From: an uncultured Lachnospiraceae bacterium
Lineage (GTDB): Bacteria > Bacillota > Clostridia > Lachnospirales > Lachnospiraceae
Assembly: GCA_947589095.1 (NCBI GenBank)
Contig: CANQBX010000001.1
Location: forward strand, 49,505 to 113,504
Length of the DNA stretch: 64,000 nucleotides
Direction of reading: 5' to 3'
This document shows positions 7,226 to 16,021 of this stretch, piece after piece (position 1 is the stretch's first letter; every line of letters starts with the position of its first letter). The notes under the pieces are model-generated. The model made no database searches. It saw only the letters and a program-made list of their open reading frames with translations, and was not told the origin of the DNA. A program made the position numbers and the translations under genes.

Positions 7226-8363
7226 ATATATGAGGCGGAAGGCGGAGATCCGCGGCATATCGCTTTATGGCACATTTGAATTGACTCCCTGTTGCAACTT
7301 CAACTGCAGGATGTGCTATGTTAAAAAGACTCGGGAGGAAGCCGAGGCGCTGGGTGGGATGCTTTCTCCCGAGCAGTGGATCGAATTCGGAGAGTATTAT
7401 AGCAGTCAGGGGATGTTGGAGCTGCTGTTGACGGGAGGAGAGCCTCTGCTCTATAAAGGCTTTCGCCAGGTTTATGAGGCGCTGCACAGGATGGGCCTGG
7501 TGATATCGATCAATACGAACGGATCCCTGATCGACGATGAGATATTGGAGCTTTTTAAAGCGATGCCGCCTTTCAGAGTGAGCATCACCTTATATGGATG
7601 TTCCGCGGATACGTATGGAAAGCTTTGCGGTAATCCGAGCATGTATGAGCGGGTGCTACGAAATATAAGGAGGCTGAAGGAGGCAGGGGTTCATGTCAGA
7701 ATCAATGCAATACTAAGTCCATATAACGCGGCGGATGCGGGGGCAATCTATCAGACAGCCGCCGGGATGGAGCTTCCCTTTCAGTATACGACCTATATAT
7801 TCCCGACTCCGCGCAGGGAGGATTCATCTATAGGTTGTGCGAATCGGTTCCGGCCGGAAGAGGCGGCTGAGTGCTGGCTGCGGATGGAGGGAAGATATAT
7901 GACGCGGGAGCAGATGCAGGAGCGGGCGAGAGCGGTGCAGAATTACGATTTCTCGTCGTTTGAGAAGACGGAACGGTGCGAGGGTGAAGGAGACAGGGGC
8001 GTCCTATGCGCTGCCGGGAAGTGTTCCTTCTGGATGAATTGGCGCGGTGAGATGCTTGCGTGCGGAATCTGTGATTATCCCAGGTCTTATCCGCTTGCAG
8101 AAGGATATAAGGAAGCCTGGGAGAAACTGAAGGAAGAGACGGCCCGGCTGCGTATGCCGAAGCAGTGCTGTGAATGCTCTCTGGCGAAGGCCTGCAATGT
8201 ATGTCTTGCGTCCTGTCTTGCGGAGAACGGCAATCTTACCGAAGCACCGGAGTACCAGTGCCGCCGCACCCGCCGCTATCTCGAACTCCTTAAGGAGCGG
8301 TATCTTCCAGACGACGAATCGTCGGAAGAGCAAATGACAGAACAGAAAGGAGCCGAATCATGA
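7200..8363 (+). CDS. Radical SAM/SPASM peptide-modifying enzyme
   Basis: A 387-aa radical SAM protein. The 4Fe-4S motif CX3CX2C is Cys32-Cys36-Cys39 (CCNFNCRMC), and LLTGGEPLL supplies the SAM-binding glycine stretch. The C-terminal third has a cysteine-rich SPASM domain for auxiliary clusters (CAAGKCSF, LACGICDYP, CCECSLAKACNVCLASC, last Cys near YQCRR). Such enzymes install carbon-carbon, thioether or epimer changes on ribosomal peptides. With only two cysteines in the precursor, multiple thioethers are unlikely. A GTG at 7200 is chosen as start (GGAGAG 8 bases upstream). It overlaps the kinase-like gene before it and the PqqD gene after it (ATGA), so translation is probably coupled. Confidence 0.88.
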   Translation: MKKKITIGEYMRRKAEIRGISLYGTFELTPCCNFNCRMCYVKKTREEAEALGGMLSPEQWIEFGEYYSSQGMLELLLTGGEPLLYKGFRQVYEALHRMGLVISINTNGSLIDDEILELFKAMPPFRVSITLYGCSADTYGKLCGNPSMYERVLRNIRRLKEAGVHVRINAILSPYNAADAGAIYQTAAGMELPFQYTTYIFPTPRREDSSIGCANRFRPEEAAECWLRMEGRYMTREQMQERARAVQNYDFSSFEKTERCEGEGDRGVLCAAGKCSFWMNWRGEMLACGICDYPRSYPLAEGYKEAWEKLKEETARLRMPKQCCECSLAKACNVCLASCLAENGNLTEAPEYQCRRTRRYLELLKERYLPDDESSEEQMTEQKGAES

Positions 8364-8626
8364 AGATCACGAAACAGTTCGTCCTCAGGGAGATCGCGGA
8401 CGAGTATATCATTGTACCGACCGGCAACACAGCGTTTACGTTTAACGGGATCATCACCGTGAACGGGATCGGAGCGTTTCTGTGGCGGGAGCTGCAGGAG
8501 GAAGTGACCTTCGACCAGCTGGTGGGGAAGGTGCTGGAGGAATATGAGACGGACCGGGCGACGGCGGAGGCCGACGTGCGGGAGTTTCTGGACTGCCTGA
8601 AGGCGAGGGATATTCTCGGGGAGTAG
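8360..8626 (+). CDS. PqqD-like RiPP recognition protein
   Basis: An 88-aa free-standing PqqD-family protein, the usual size for this domain. It carries the typical segment TFNGIITVNGIGAFLWREL followed by a C-terminal helix pair (VEEYETDRATAEADVREFLDCL-like). PqqD proteins bind the precursor leader and present it to the radical SAM enzyme. The start overlaps the stop of the radical SAM gene by ATGA, with AAAGGAG just upstream, which indicates tight coupling. Confidence 0.9.
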   Translation: MKITKQFVLREIADEYIIVPTGNTAFTFNGIITVNGIGAFLWRELQEEVTFDQLVGKVLEEYETDRATAEADVREFLDCLKARDILGE

Positions 8627-8656
8627 GGCGGCGGGCGGTCCCGCGCGGGAGGGGGA

Positions 8657-10690
8657 GTGTGTCCGCGCCGGGAGCCGGAATACAGGATAGCAGAGGATGT
8701 GAGACCGTATATGAAGAGGATCATCGAACGGATCCAGGCGGGATATCTGCTGGAGATCTGGGGAGAGCTCCGGTGGATGTGGCCGTACGCGAAGCGTTAC
8801 CGGTCTTATATCGTGTATTATATTGTGCTGGGGCTCGTCGGAACCGGTATGGGCTTTGCCGGGAGCCTGGCGTCCAGGGAGCTGATCGACGTGGTCACCG
8901 GTTACCGCGTGAGAGATCTGGGCTTCCTGATCCTTTTCATGCTGGCGATGGCGGGGGGCAGTATCCTTATGTCCGCCGCGGCGACAAGACTGTCGGCCGG
9001 CATCAGCGTGCGGGTGCAGAACGAGATCCAGGCGGAAGTGTACAGCGAGATCATGGTGACGGACTGGGAGTCGCTGCAGCGCTTCCGGAGCGGCGATCTG
9101 CTGAACCGCCTGAACGGGGATGTGTCCACGGTAGCGGGAAGCGTGATCGGGTGGCTTCCTTCGCTTGTGACCAGGCTGTTCCAGTTCGTGGGGGCGCTGG
9201 TCATTATTCTGCATTACGACGTAACGATGGCGTGGATCGCGCTGGTGAGCGCGCCGGTTTCGCTGCTTCTGTCCAATCTGCTGATGCGGCGGATGCGGGA
9301 GTATAACAAGAAAGTTCGGAAAATGAGCAGCGAGATCATGTCTTTTCAGGAGGATTCTTTTCAGAATCTCCAGTCCATTAAAGCATTTAACCTGACAGGT
9401 ATGTTCGGACAGCGCATGATAGGTTACCAGGATGCGTATGAAACCATGTATCTGGATTATACGAATTTCTCTGTTGCCACCAGTTCGTTTATGTCGGCGG
9501 TGGGAACGCTGATCTCCTATGCCTGCTTCGGCTGGGGCGTGTACCGGCTGTGGAGCGGGAGGATCACCTATGGGACCATGACGCTGTTTCTGCAGATGGC
9601 CGGGTATCTGAAGGGGTCGTTCTCTTCGCTGGTGGCGCTGGTGCCGTCGGCGATCGGCGCCGCCACATCGGCGGGCCGTATCATGGAAGTGGTGGGGCTG
9701 CCGCGGGAGGAGAGCGAGGCGGACCGGGAGGCCGCGCGGGAATTTGCGGAACGCCGGTCCGGCGCCGAGAGCGGCGGACGCACAGAAGCCGTGAAGACTG
9801 ACGCTGAGAATGGCGGACACGCAGAAGCCATGAAGCCCGGCAGTGAAAGCATTGGACACGCAGAAGCCGCGAAGTCCGGCGCCGAAAGCACCGGACACGC
9901 AGAAGCCGCAAAGACCGGCGCCGAGAGCGCCTCCGGCCTTCAGGTCCTTCTCCGCGACCTGGATTTCGCCTACCAGGACGGGACCAGGGTCTTCGAGCAT
10001 GCGGAGTTCCACGCGGATCCTTCGGAGATCGTCGCGGTGGCCGGCCCGTCGGGAGGGGGCAAGACCACTCTGGTGCGCATCCTTCTGGGCATCGTGAAGC
10101 CGCAGAAGGGACAGGCGCTGGTAAGGACGGCGCGGGGAGAGACCTGCGCCATATCGGCGGCGACCAGGAAGCTGTTCTCCTATGTGCCGCAGGGCAACAC
10201 CATGTTTGCCGGTACCGTGGCGGAGAACATGCGCCTTCTGAAGGCGGACGCCACGGAGGAGGAGATGATCGCGGCGCTCCGGGCGGCCGCGGCGTGGGAG
10301 TTTGTGGAGAAGCTGCCGGGCGGGCTTGACTATGGGATCGGGGAGAGAGGCAACGGCCTGTCCGAGGGGCAGGCGCAGCGGATCGCCATCGCGCGGGCGC
10401 TCCTGCGGGATGCGCCGGTCCTGCTGCTGGATGAAGCCACGTCGGCGCTGGACGCGGAGACGGAGCGGCGGGTTCTCGCCAATATCATGGCGGCGGGACG
10501 CTGCCGGACCTGCATCGTGACGACCCACAGGCCCGGCGTGCTGGGAATAAGCGACCGGATCTATCAGGTGAAAGGGACGCGGATCGTTCCGTTCACGGAG
10601 GAAGCGTATTCCGGGGAGTATCAGGATCCTGCCGGGGACGGAGACGAATCCGGCGGCAGCGGGGGGTGGGAAGATGAACGGCGGGAGTGA
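8657..10690 (+). CDS. ABC exporter of the RiPP cluster (TMD-NBD fusion)
   Basis: A 677-aa half-transporter. The N-terminal membrane domain has about six helices (from YIVYYIVLGLVGTGMGFAG to ISYACFGWGVY). The C-terminal ATPase has Walker A GPSGGGKTT, Q-loop VPQGN, a signature variant LSEGQAQR instead of LSGGQ, Walker B VLLLDEAT and H-loop TTHRP. No N-terminal C39 peptidase domain is present, so it cannot cleave a leader itself. Between the domains lies a repeat-built linker (separate entry). The start is uncertain: GTG 8657 gives the full ORF, while ATG 8711 (MKRIIERI) is an alternative. It probably exports the mature peptide. Confidence 0.88.
   Translation: MCPRREPEYRIAEDVRPYMKRIIERIQAGYLLEIWGELRWMWPYAKRYRSYIVYYIVLGLVGTGMGFAGSLASRELIDVVTGYRVRDLGFLILFMLAMAGGSILMSAAATRLSAGISVRVQNEIQAEVYSEIMVTDWESLQRFRSGDLLNRLNGDVSTVAGSVIGWLPSLVTRLFQFVGALVIILHYDVTMAWIALVSAPVSLLLSNLLMRRMREYNKKVRKMSSEIMSFQEDSFQNLQSIKAFNLTGMFGQRMIGYQDAYETMYLDYTNFSVATSSFMSAVGTLISYACFGWGVYRLWSGRITYGTMTLFLQMAGYLKGSFSSLVALVPSAIGAATSAGRIMEVVGLPREESEADREAAREFAERRSGAESGGRTEAVKTDAENGGHAEAMKPGSESIGHAEAAKSGAESTGHAEAAKTGAESASGLQVLLRDLDFAYQDGTRVFEHAEFHADPSEIVAVAGPSGGGKTTLVRILLGIVKPQKGQALVRTARGETCAISAATRKLFSYVPQGNTMFAGTVAENMRLLKADATEEEMIAALRAAAAWEFVEKLPGGLDYGIGERGNGLSEGQAQRIAIARALLRDAPVLLLDEATSALDAETERRVLANIMAAGRCRTCIVTTHRPGVLGISDRIYQVKGTRIVPFTEEAYSGEYQDPAGDGDESGGSGGWEDERRE
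9764..9928 (+). repeat. 39-bp in-frame minisatellite in the ABC exporter linker
   Basis: Four 39-bp units start at 9764, 9803, 9842 and 9881, with a 9-bp partial copy at 9920. Each encodes a 13-residue unit close to AESTGHAEAAKTG, and GGACACGCAGAAGCC is nearly invariant at DNA level. The array joins the membrane domain to the ATPase domain, where ABC exporters normally have a short helix, so it adds about 55 residues. Confidence 0.92.
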
Positions 10691-11141
10691 GCTTCCGCGC
10701 CGCATGGTGGATGCGTCCGTGCTGATCCCGGAGTACCGGAAAATGATGGAGGAGGGACTGGAGGTTCCCCTTCTGGTGAGCGGCAGCAGCATGTCGCCGT
10801 TCATAATCCATCAGCGGGACCGGATCCTGCTGCGGCGGATCGATTCGCCCTTAAGGCGCGGGGATATGGCTATGTTCCAGCGGGAGGACGGCACGTATGT
10901 AATGCACCGGATCTGCCGCATCCGCGGGGGGGAATACTATTTCGTCGGAGACGCCCAGACGGAGGTCGAGGGACCGGTGCGCCGGGACCGGATCTTCGCG
11001 GTTGTGACGGCGGTACAGCGCAAGGGGGTCTGGCAGAAGCCGGGGATGTTCTGGTGGGAATTCTTCCGAACCGTCTGGCTGTGGCTGCGTCCGGTCCGGC
11101 CGTGGCTTGTGAAATTTTACGGATGGACAAGAAATTGTTGA
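10674..11141 (+). CDS. S24/S26-type peptidase-like protein
   Basis: A 155-aa protein with a signal-peptidase fold. SGSSMSPFI carries the nucleophile serine and the MHRI segment supplies a histidine, as in Ser/His enzymes of the Sec11 type; the lysine of typical bacterial signal peptidase I is not evident. The C-terminal WWEFFRTVWLWLRPV is a hydrophobic, tryptophan-rich stretch that may anchor it. It overlaps the ABC gene by 17 bp, so it belongs to the same operon. Leader removal from the peptide is the natural role given an exporter without a peptidase domain, but this is inference. Confidence 0.75.
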   Translation: MNGGSELPRRMVDASVLIPEYRKMMEEGLEVPLLVSGSSMSPFIIHQRDRILLRRIDSPLRRGDMAMFQREDGTYVMHRICRIRGGEYYFVGDAQTEVEGPVRRDRIFAVVTAVQRKGVWQKPGMFWWEFFRTVWLWLRPVRPWLVKFYGWTRNC

Positions 11142-11171
11142 AATTCTGTTGAAAAATTAGCAGTTTTAAAA

Positions 11172-11200
11172 TTGAAATCGTTTTCCTGATGTGCTATTAT
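11172..11200 (+). promoter_or_regulatory. Promoter of the capsule locus
   Basis: TTGAAA (11172-11177) and TATTAT (11195-11200) are 17 bp apart, with a TGC extended -10 element, 30 bp upstream of the cpsB-like start. It separates the RiPP and capsule transcripts. Confidence 0.75.
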
Positions 11201-11229
11201 AAGGTGGATTCTATATGGGGAGCTATACG

Positions 11230-11961
11230 ATGATCGATATACATGCGCATATATATCCGGGAATCGACGACGGTTCCTCCGGCATGGAGGAATCGCTCCA
11301 TATGGTTCAGACCGCGGCGGAGAGCGGGGTGACGGCGATCGTGGCGACGCCCCACTGCAATCTGCCCGGCTATTACGGAAACTACCGGGACGCCGCGTGG
11401 GAGCGGGGGCTGGCGGAGCTGGCGGACTGCGTGCGGACGGCCGGTATGCCGGTGCGGATATTGCCGGGGATGGAGATCTGCGGGACGGAAGGGCTTACGG
11501 ATCTGCTGCGGGACGGCAGGATCATCGGGCTGAATCGGACGAACTACGTGCTGACGGAATTTCTGTTCCGGGAGGATCCGGTGCGTATCTATCACTGGAT
11601 CGGCGAGCTGAGGCGGGCGGGTTACCGGCCTGTGCTGGCGCACCCGGAGAGATACGCCTACGTGCAGGAGGATATCCGGCTGGTCTATGACTGGTACGAT
11701 ATGGGCTGCGTACTGCAGCTGAATAAGGGAAGCATTCTGGGAAGGTTCGGCCGGGACGCCTGCGATACGGCCTGGCGCCTGCTGGACGAGGGGCTGGCCG
11801 GATGCGTGGCCAGCGACGCCCACTCGGCGCAGGTCCGGACCACCGATCTTTCGGAGGTGAGGGATGTCCTTGCGCAGAGGCTGGCGCCGGAGGAGGCCCG
11901 CAGGCTTCTGACGGAGAATCCGGAGAGGCTTCTGTCGGGCGAGGAGATCCCGCGCCGGTAG
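11230..11961 (+). CDS. CpsB/CapC-type protein-tyrosine phosphatase (PHP fold)
   Basis: A 243-aa metal-dependent phosphatase of the PHP superfamily that removes phosphate from capsule BY-kinases. The metal motifs are visible in order: DIHAHIYPGIDDG, VATPHCN, GMEICG, AHPERYAY and ASDAHS. The ATG at 11230 is preceded by GGGGAG at 7 bases; an in-frame ATG at 11215 lacks a site. It is the first gene of the capsule operon and lies upstream of its two likely substrates, the Wzz-kinases, which is the usual order in Gram-positive loci. Confidence 0.9.
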   Translation: MIDIHAHIYPGIDDGSSGMEESLHMVQTAAESGVTAIVATPHCNLPGYYGNYRDAAWERGLAELADCVRTAGMPVRILPGMEICGTEGLTDLLRDGRIIGLNRTNYVLTEFLFREDPVRIYHWIGELRRAGYRPVLAHPERYAYVQEDIRLVYDWYDMGCVLQLNKGSILGRFGRDACDTAWRLLDEGLAGCVASDAHSAQVRTTDLSEVRDVLAQRLAPEEARRLLTENPERLLSGEEIPRR

Positions 11962-12000
11962 CAGGACCGGCGGCCATAACGCTGTGAGGAGGTTAGCGGC

Positions 12001-12876
12001 ATGAAAAAGCTACGCATATTGATACTGGCGCTGTTCTTCGTGTCAGCCGCCTACAGCGGATTCTATTTCTGGCGGCTGAACGCCCGGACGGATGAGACGG
12101 TGCCGGAGATCCGCTTCGACAGCGAGACGATCGAGGTCAGCGTGAACGACGGCGAGGAGGCGTGGCTTCGGGGCGTGACCGCCACGGACGGCCGGGACGG
12201 GGATATCACCGATTCCGTTATGGTCGAGGGAATGTCGCGGTTTACGGAGAAAGGACGCCGTATCATTACCTACGCCGCCATTGACAGCGACGGGCATGTG
12301 AGCAAGGCGTCCCGGGAGTTGGTCTATACGGATTATGAATCGCCGAGATTCAGGATCTCGCAGCCCCTGCGCTTCAGCCAGAGGGAGACGGCGGATCTGC
12401 TGCGCGGCGTCAGCGTCGAGGACTGCCTGGACGGCGATATTGCCTACCGGGTGAAGGCGTCCGTGACGGGAAGCGCCGGATCCGGAAGCGTGCGGACTTA
12501 CGAAGTAATATATTCCGTGTCGAATTCGGCAGGCGACGTGGCGACGATTCCGGCGACCGTGCGGCTTTACGACGACCTGGCCGCGGAGTACGTGAACGTC
12601 AACCTGAACCAATATATCGTATACCTGAAGACGGGGGACCGTCTGGATCCGATGGAATACCTGAAAAGCTTTTCCCTGGACGGCGAGGAATATGAATTCG
12701 GGCAGGTCGTGAACCCGCTGGCTCCGCCGGAAGACCAGGTGACGCTCTATGCGAGCCAGGTCCGGGTACGCTCCGATGTGAATACCGCGGAGCCCGGCGT
12801 CTATACGATAACCTATACATTGCATACGGGACTGTATTCGGGGGCCGCGGATCTGATCGTTGTAGTCGAAGAATAA
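12001..12876 (+). CDS. Membrane-anchored protein with DUF5011-like Ig repeats
   Basis: 291 aa. One N-terminal helix (LRILILALFFVSAAYSGFYF) anchors an outward-facing domain. The repeats TATDGRDGDITDSV and SVEDCLDGDIAYRV are the hallmark of the DUF5011/bacterial Ig-like family. It lies 39 bp after the phosphatase gene and 79 bp before the first kinase. Its job is unknown. A scaffold or polymer-contact role at the capsule assembly site is a guess from context. Confidence 0.65.
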   Translation: MKKLRILILALFFVSAAYSGFYFWRLNARTDETVPEIRFDSETIEVSVNDGEEAWLRGVTATDGRDGDITDSVMVEGMSRFTEKGRRIITYAAIDSDGHVSKASRELVYTDYESPRFRISQPLRFSQRETADLLRGVSVEDCLDGDIAYRVKASVTGSAGSGSVRTYEVIYSVSNSAGDVATIPATVRLYDDLAAEYVNVNLNQYIVYLKTGDRLDPMEYLKSFSLDGEEYEFGQVVNPLAPPEDQVTLYASQVRVRSDVNTAEPGVYTITYTLHTGLYSGAADLIVVVEE

Positions 12877-12955
12877 GAGAAGATCCGGGGCGGAATGCCC
12901 GGAACCGGCCGGTCCGGCGGGAACGGCCCGGCGTAAGAGGAAGGGAGGTGCATCC

Positions 12956-14455
12956 ATGGCGGACGGAAGGAACAGCGCAGGCGGCGCGGCGCCGCGGCAG
13001 CTGGATCTGTACAGTATGATCCTGGACGTTCTCCGGAATCTGTGGATGGTCGTCCTCGTAGCCGCGAGCGCGGCCATGCTGACCGCCGTATACCAGGCGG
13101 AAAGCTATGCGCCGCAGTACACCTCCCAGACCATTCAGGCGGTTACGACGAAGGATTCTTCCTCGGGTACCTATGAACAGCTGCAGTCGGCCAGGGATGT
13201 GGCCCAGGTGTTCGAACGCATTCTGAGCGGCTCCTTGCTGCGCAATAAGGTGGCCCAGAAGATGGGGCTCGACACGTTTCCCGCCGCCGTGACTTCCACA
13301 GCGGTGACGGAGACCAATATGATCGAGCTGAAGGTGACGGCTTCCAGTCCCCAGCTGGCTTTTACCACACTTAAGACGATCATGGATACCTACCATGAGG
13401 TAACGGATTACGTGGTGATCAATGTGGTCCTGGAGGAGTTGCAGCCGCCGGAGATCCCTGTAAAGGCGGATCAGCCGATGGTGGTGGCGCCGGTCGTGGA
13501 GAAGGTCTTCCTGGCGGTGCTCGCCGCGGGGATCCTGCTCTGCGCCCTGGTCTCCTACCTGCGCGATACGGTGAAGACGGAGCAGGAGGTGGAGCAGAAG
13601 CTGGATACGACCCTTCTGGAGACCGTGTACCATGAGAGAAAGAGATTTACCTTTAAGGAGCGCCTGACCAGGAAGAAGAAATCGCTGCTGATCACGGATC
13701 CCGGCGTCAGCTTCCGGTACGCGGAGACCTTCCGGCGGCTCTGCGAGAAGACGGTATACCAGATGCTTGCCAGCCGCAACCGGCTGATCCTTGTGACCAG
13801 CGTGGGACAGAACGAAGGCAAATCCACCGTGGCGGCCAACCTTGCGCTGGCGCTTGCCGACAGGCGCAGGAAGGTGCTTCTGGTGGACGCGGACCTGCGG
13901 CTTCCGGCTCAGCATAAGATCTTCGAATGCGAGATCCGCAGGGAGCAGGATATGCGGCGGTACCTTCGCGGAGCCGGAGAGTTTGAGGACCTGCTGGTCC
14001 CGCTTCCGGACTGCGACGTAAGCCTGATCGGCAGCAGCGTCGGCGATCCCCAGTCGGTGGAGCTGATATCGTCCGCGCGCATGCGCGAGCTGCTGGAGAC
14101 GGCGGCCGCCCGTTTCGATTATGTCGTTGTGGATTCGCCGCCTGCGGCGATGATGGCGGACAGCGAGGTGCTGGCCGGCGAGGCTGCCAACACGCTTCTG
14201 GTGGTACGGCAGGGACTGGCGCTGACCAGGGATATCAACGACGCGATCGATCATCTGGAGCAGAGCGGTACGAAGCTTCTGGGCTGTGTCTATAACAACG
14301 CCCACGCCCACGGCGTATCGGTGGCTGGGACGTATGGAGGTTATAGCGGTTACGGAGGGTACGGCGGTTACGGAGAGTACAGCGGCAGATACGAATACGT
14401 CCGCTTCGGGAACGCCTCCGTTTCCGGCGGCCAGGATGGAGAGAAGCATGGATGA
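12956..14455 (+). CDS. Wzz-BY-kinase fusion 1 (capsule length control)
   Basis: A 499-aa protein joining a Wzz-type membrane domain to a bacterial tyrosine kinase. Helices are near residues 25-45 (LWMVVLVAASAAMLTAVY) and 180-200 (VFLAVLAAGILLCALVSYL). The kinase has Walker A SVGQNEGKSTVAANLA, Walker A' VLLVDADLR and Walker B YVVVDSPPA. The tail is a tyrosine/glycine cluster (GGYSGYGGYGGYGEYSG) that would be autophosphorylated. In Firmicutes the two halves are usually separate genes (CapA, CapB); here they are fused, as in Wzc. GGGAGG precedes the ATG. It overlaps the next, similar gene by 8 bp. Confidence 0.9.
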   Translation: MADGRNSAGGAAPRQLDLYSMILDVLRNLWMVVLVAASAAMLTAVYQAESYAPQYTSQTIQAVTTKDSSSGTYEQLQSARDVAQVFERILSGSLLRNKVAQKMGLDTFPAAVTSTAVTETNMIELKVTASSPQLAFTTLKTIMDTYHEVTDYVVINVVLEELQPPEIPVKADQPMVVAPVVEKVFLAVLAAGILLCALVSYLRDTVKTEQEVEQKLDTTLLETVYHERKRFTFKERLTRKKKSLLITDPGVSFRYAETFRRLCEKTVYQMLASRNRLILVTSVGQNEGKSTVAANLALALADRRRKVLLVDADLRLPAQHKIFECEIRREQDMRRYLRGAGEFEDLLVPLPDCDVSLIGSSVGDPQSVELISSARMRELLETAAARFDYVVVDSPPAAMMADSEVLAGEAANTLLVVRQGLALTRDINDAIDHLEQSGTKLLGCVYNNAHAHGVSVAGTYGGYSGYGGYGGYGEYSGRYEYVRFGNASVSGGQDGEKHG

Positions 14456-15965
14456 GAAGCAGGAACACGCCAAAACGGCGGAGCCGGAGAAGATCGATCT
14501 CTATAATCTCATAGATCAGTACTGGAAGGTCTTTCGCAGGCTGTGGTGGATCGTCCTGCTCCTGGCGGTTCTGGGGGCGGCGGGCGGCTACGTCTACGCC
14601 GTGAGAACCTATCGGCCCTATTACGAGGCGTATACGACATTTACGATCAGCCGCAGGACCAGCTATGGTTATACGGCCAGCTATTACAGCGGGACGGCTT
14701 CCGCCGACCAGATGGCGAAGACGTTTCCCTACATCATCTCCAGCGAAGCGCTGAAGAGACAGATCGCGGACGACCTGGGCATGGAGACCGTGCCCGCCGA
14801 GATCAGCGCCAGCTCCGTAGAGGACACGAATCTGTTCACGATCCGCGTCCGGGCCGGAGACCCGCAGCTTGCCTACGACGTGCTCCAGTCGGTGATCGCC
14901 AACTATCCGAACGTGGCCCAGTATATCATCGGCGAGACCATGCTTAACTATCTGGAGGAAAGCGGAGTCCCCGAGAAGCCCGGGAATTCGTCCGGCGCGC
15001 GGGGCAGGCTGGTGAAAATGGGCGCCGCGGGCCTGCTGGCGGGCCTGCTGATCGTGCTGTATTTCACATTGAACCGCAATACGATCAGCAAGGAAGAGGA
15101 TTTCTCGTCCCATCTGAACGTGCGGTGCCTGGGAACCGTGCCGACGGTCGCTTTCAAGAAGCGGAACAAGCGGTCGCCGCAGGCGCTGAATCTGCTGAAC
15201 AGCCGCGTGTCCTCCTCCTATCAGGACGCGATCCGCCTGGTGCGCACCCGGCTCGTCCGGGAGCTTCTGGACCGGGACGCGAAGACCTTCCTGGTGACCA
15301 GCGCGGTCCCGCAGGAGGGCAAGAGCACAGTCGCCGTGAACCTGGCCATTTCCCTGTCGCAGATGGGAGCCAACGTGATCCTGGTGGACTGCGACCTGCG
15401 CAATCCGTCGGTCGAGAAGGTTCTGGGAAGCTCCGCCGGCGGTATGGGCTTTCTGAATGTGCTGACCGGCCAGTGCGGGCTGGAGGAAGCCATCCATCCC
15501 CTGAAGGAGGCCGGCATCCGCGTGCTGCCCCAGGGGGAGAACGCCGAGAGAAAGCGCAGCCTTCTTCACGGAAAGCAGTTTGCCGCGATGATACGGCAGC
15601 TGTCCGGCCTGGCGGACTATGTGGTGGTCGATACGCCTCCCGTGGGCGTCCTGGCCGACACGCTGATCCTGTCGGGCTGCATCAGCGAGGCGCTCTTCGT
15701 GGTCAAGCAGGATTACGCGAAGGTATCGGATATACTCGACGGGCTCCGGAGCCTGAAGGGGAGCGGCGTGCATCTGCTGGGATGCGTGCTGAACCACACG
15801 GAAGGCGGGATCACGGGTCATTACGGATATTACGGCCGTTACAGCCGCTACGGATATAAGCGGTACGAATACGGCGAGAGCGGCGGACGCCGCAGCCATC
15901 ACAGGACGGAACGGCAGCCCCTAAGAGACGACAGCACGGAAGACCGGACAGGGACGCGGGCATAG
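14448..15965 (+). CDS. Wzz-BY-kinase fusion 2
   Basis: A 505-aa second fusion of the same design as its upstream neighbour. The first helix is WWIVLLLAVLGAAGGYVYAV and the second is MGAAGLLAGLLIVLYF. The kinase motifs are SAVPQEGKSTVAVNLA, VILVDCDLRNP and YVVVDTPPVGVLAD. A tyrosine-rich tail follows (HYGYYGRYSRYGYKRYEYG). The start at 14448 overlaps the stop of the first kinase (ATGGATGA) and has GGAGAG just upstream, so translation is coupled; longer in-frame starts run inside the first kinase gene and are rejected. The two kinases differ clearly in sequence, so this is not a recent duplication. Confidence 0.9.
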   Translation: MDEKQEHAKTAEPEKIDLYNLIDQYWKVFRRLWWIVLLLAVLGAAGGYVYAVRTYRPYYEAYTTFTISRRTSYGYTASYYSGTASADQMAKTFPYIISSEALKRQIADDLGMETVPAEISASSVEDTNLFTIRVRAGDPQLAYDVLQSVIANYPNVAQYIIGETMLNYLEESGVPEKPGNSSGARGRLVKMGAAGLLAGLLIVLYFTLNRNTISKEEDFSSHLNVRCLGTVPTVAFKKRNKRSPQALNLLNSRVSSSYQDAIRLVRTRLVRELLDRDAKTFLVTSAVPQEGKSTVAVNLAISLSQMGANVILVDCDLRNPSVEKVLGSSAGGMGFLNVLTGQCGLEEAIHPLKEAGIRVLPQGENAERKRSLLHGKQFAAMIRQLSGLADYVVVDTPPVGVLADTLILSGCISEALFVVKQDYAKVSDILDGLRSLKGSGVHLLGCVLNHTEGGITGHYGYYGRYSRYGYKRYEYGESGGRRSHHRTERQPLRDDSTEDRTGTRA

Positions 15966-16021
15966 CAGGATCATTAACACGCACAGGCTGCGTGGATGGT
16001 TAAAGGAGCAATGCATGTGTC

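Noticed and set aside
5960..8626. Lasso-peptide cluster
   Set aside because: No asparagine-synthetase-like cyclase and no transglutaminase-like leader protease; a radical SAM enzyme is present instead.
8276..10804. 842-aa minus-strand open frame opposite the ABC exporter
   Set aside because: Its content is the complement of GC-rich coding DNA (Arg, His, Pro-rich), with no domain, and the plus strand has a complete ABC transporter and PqqD gene.
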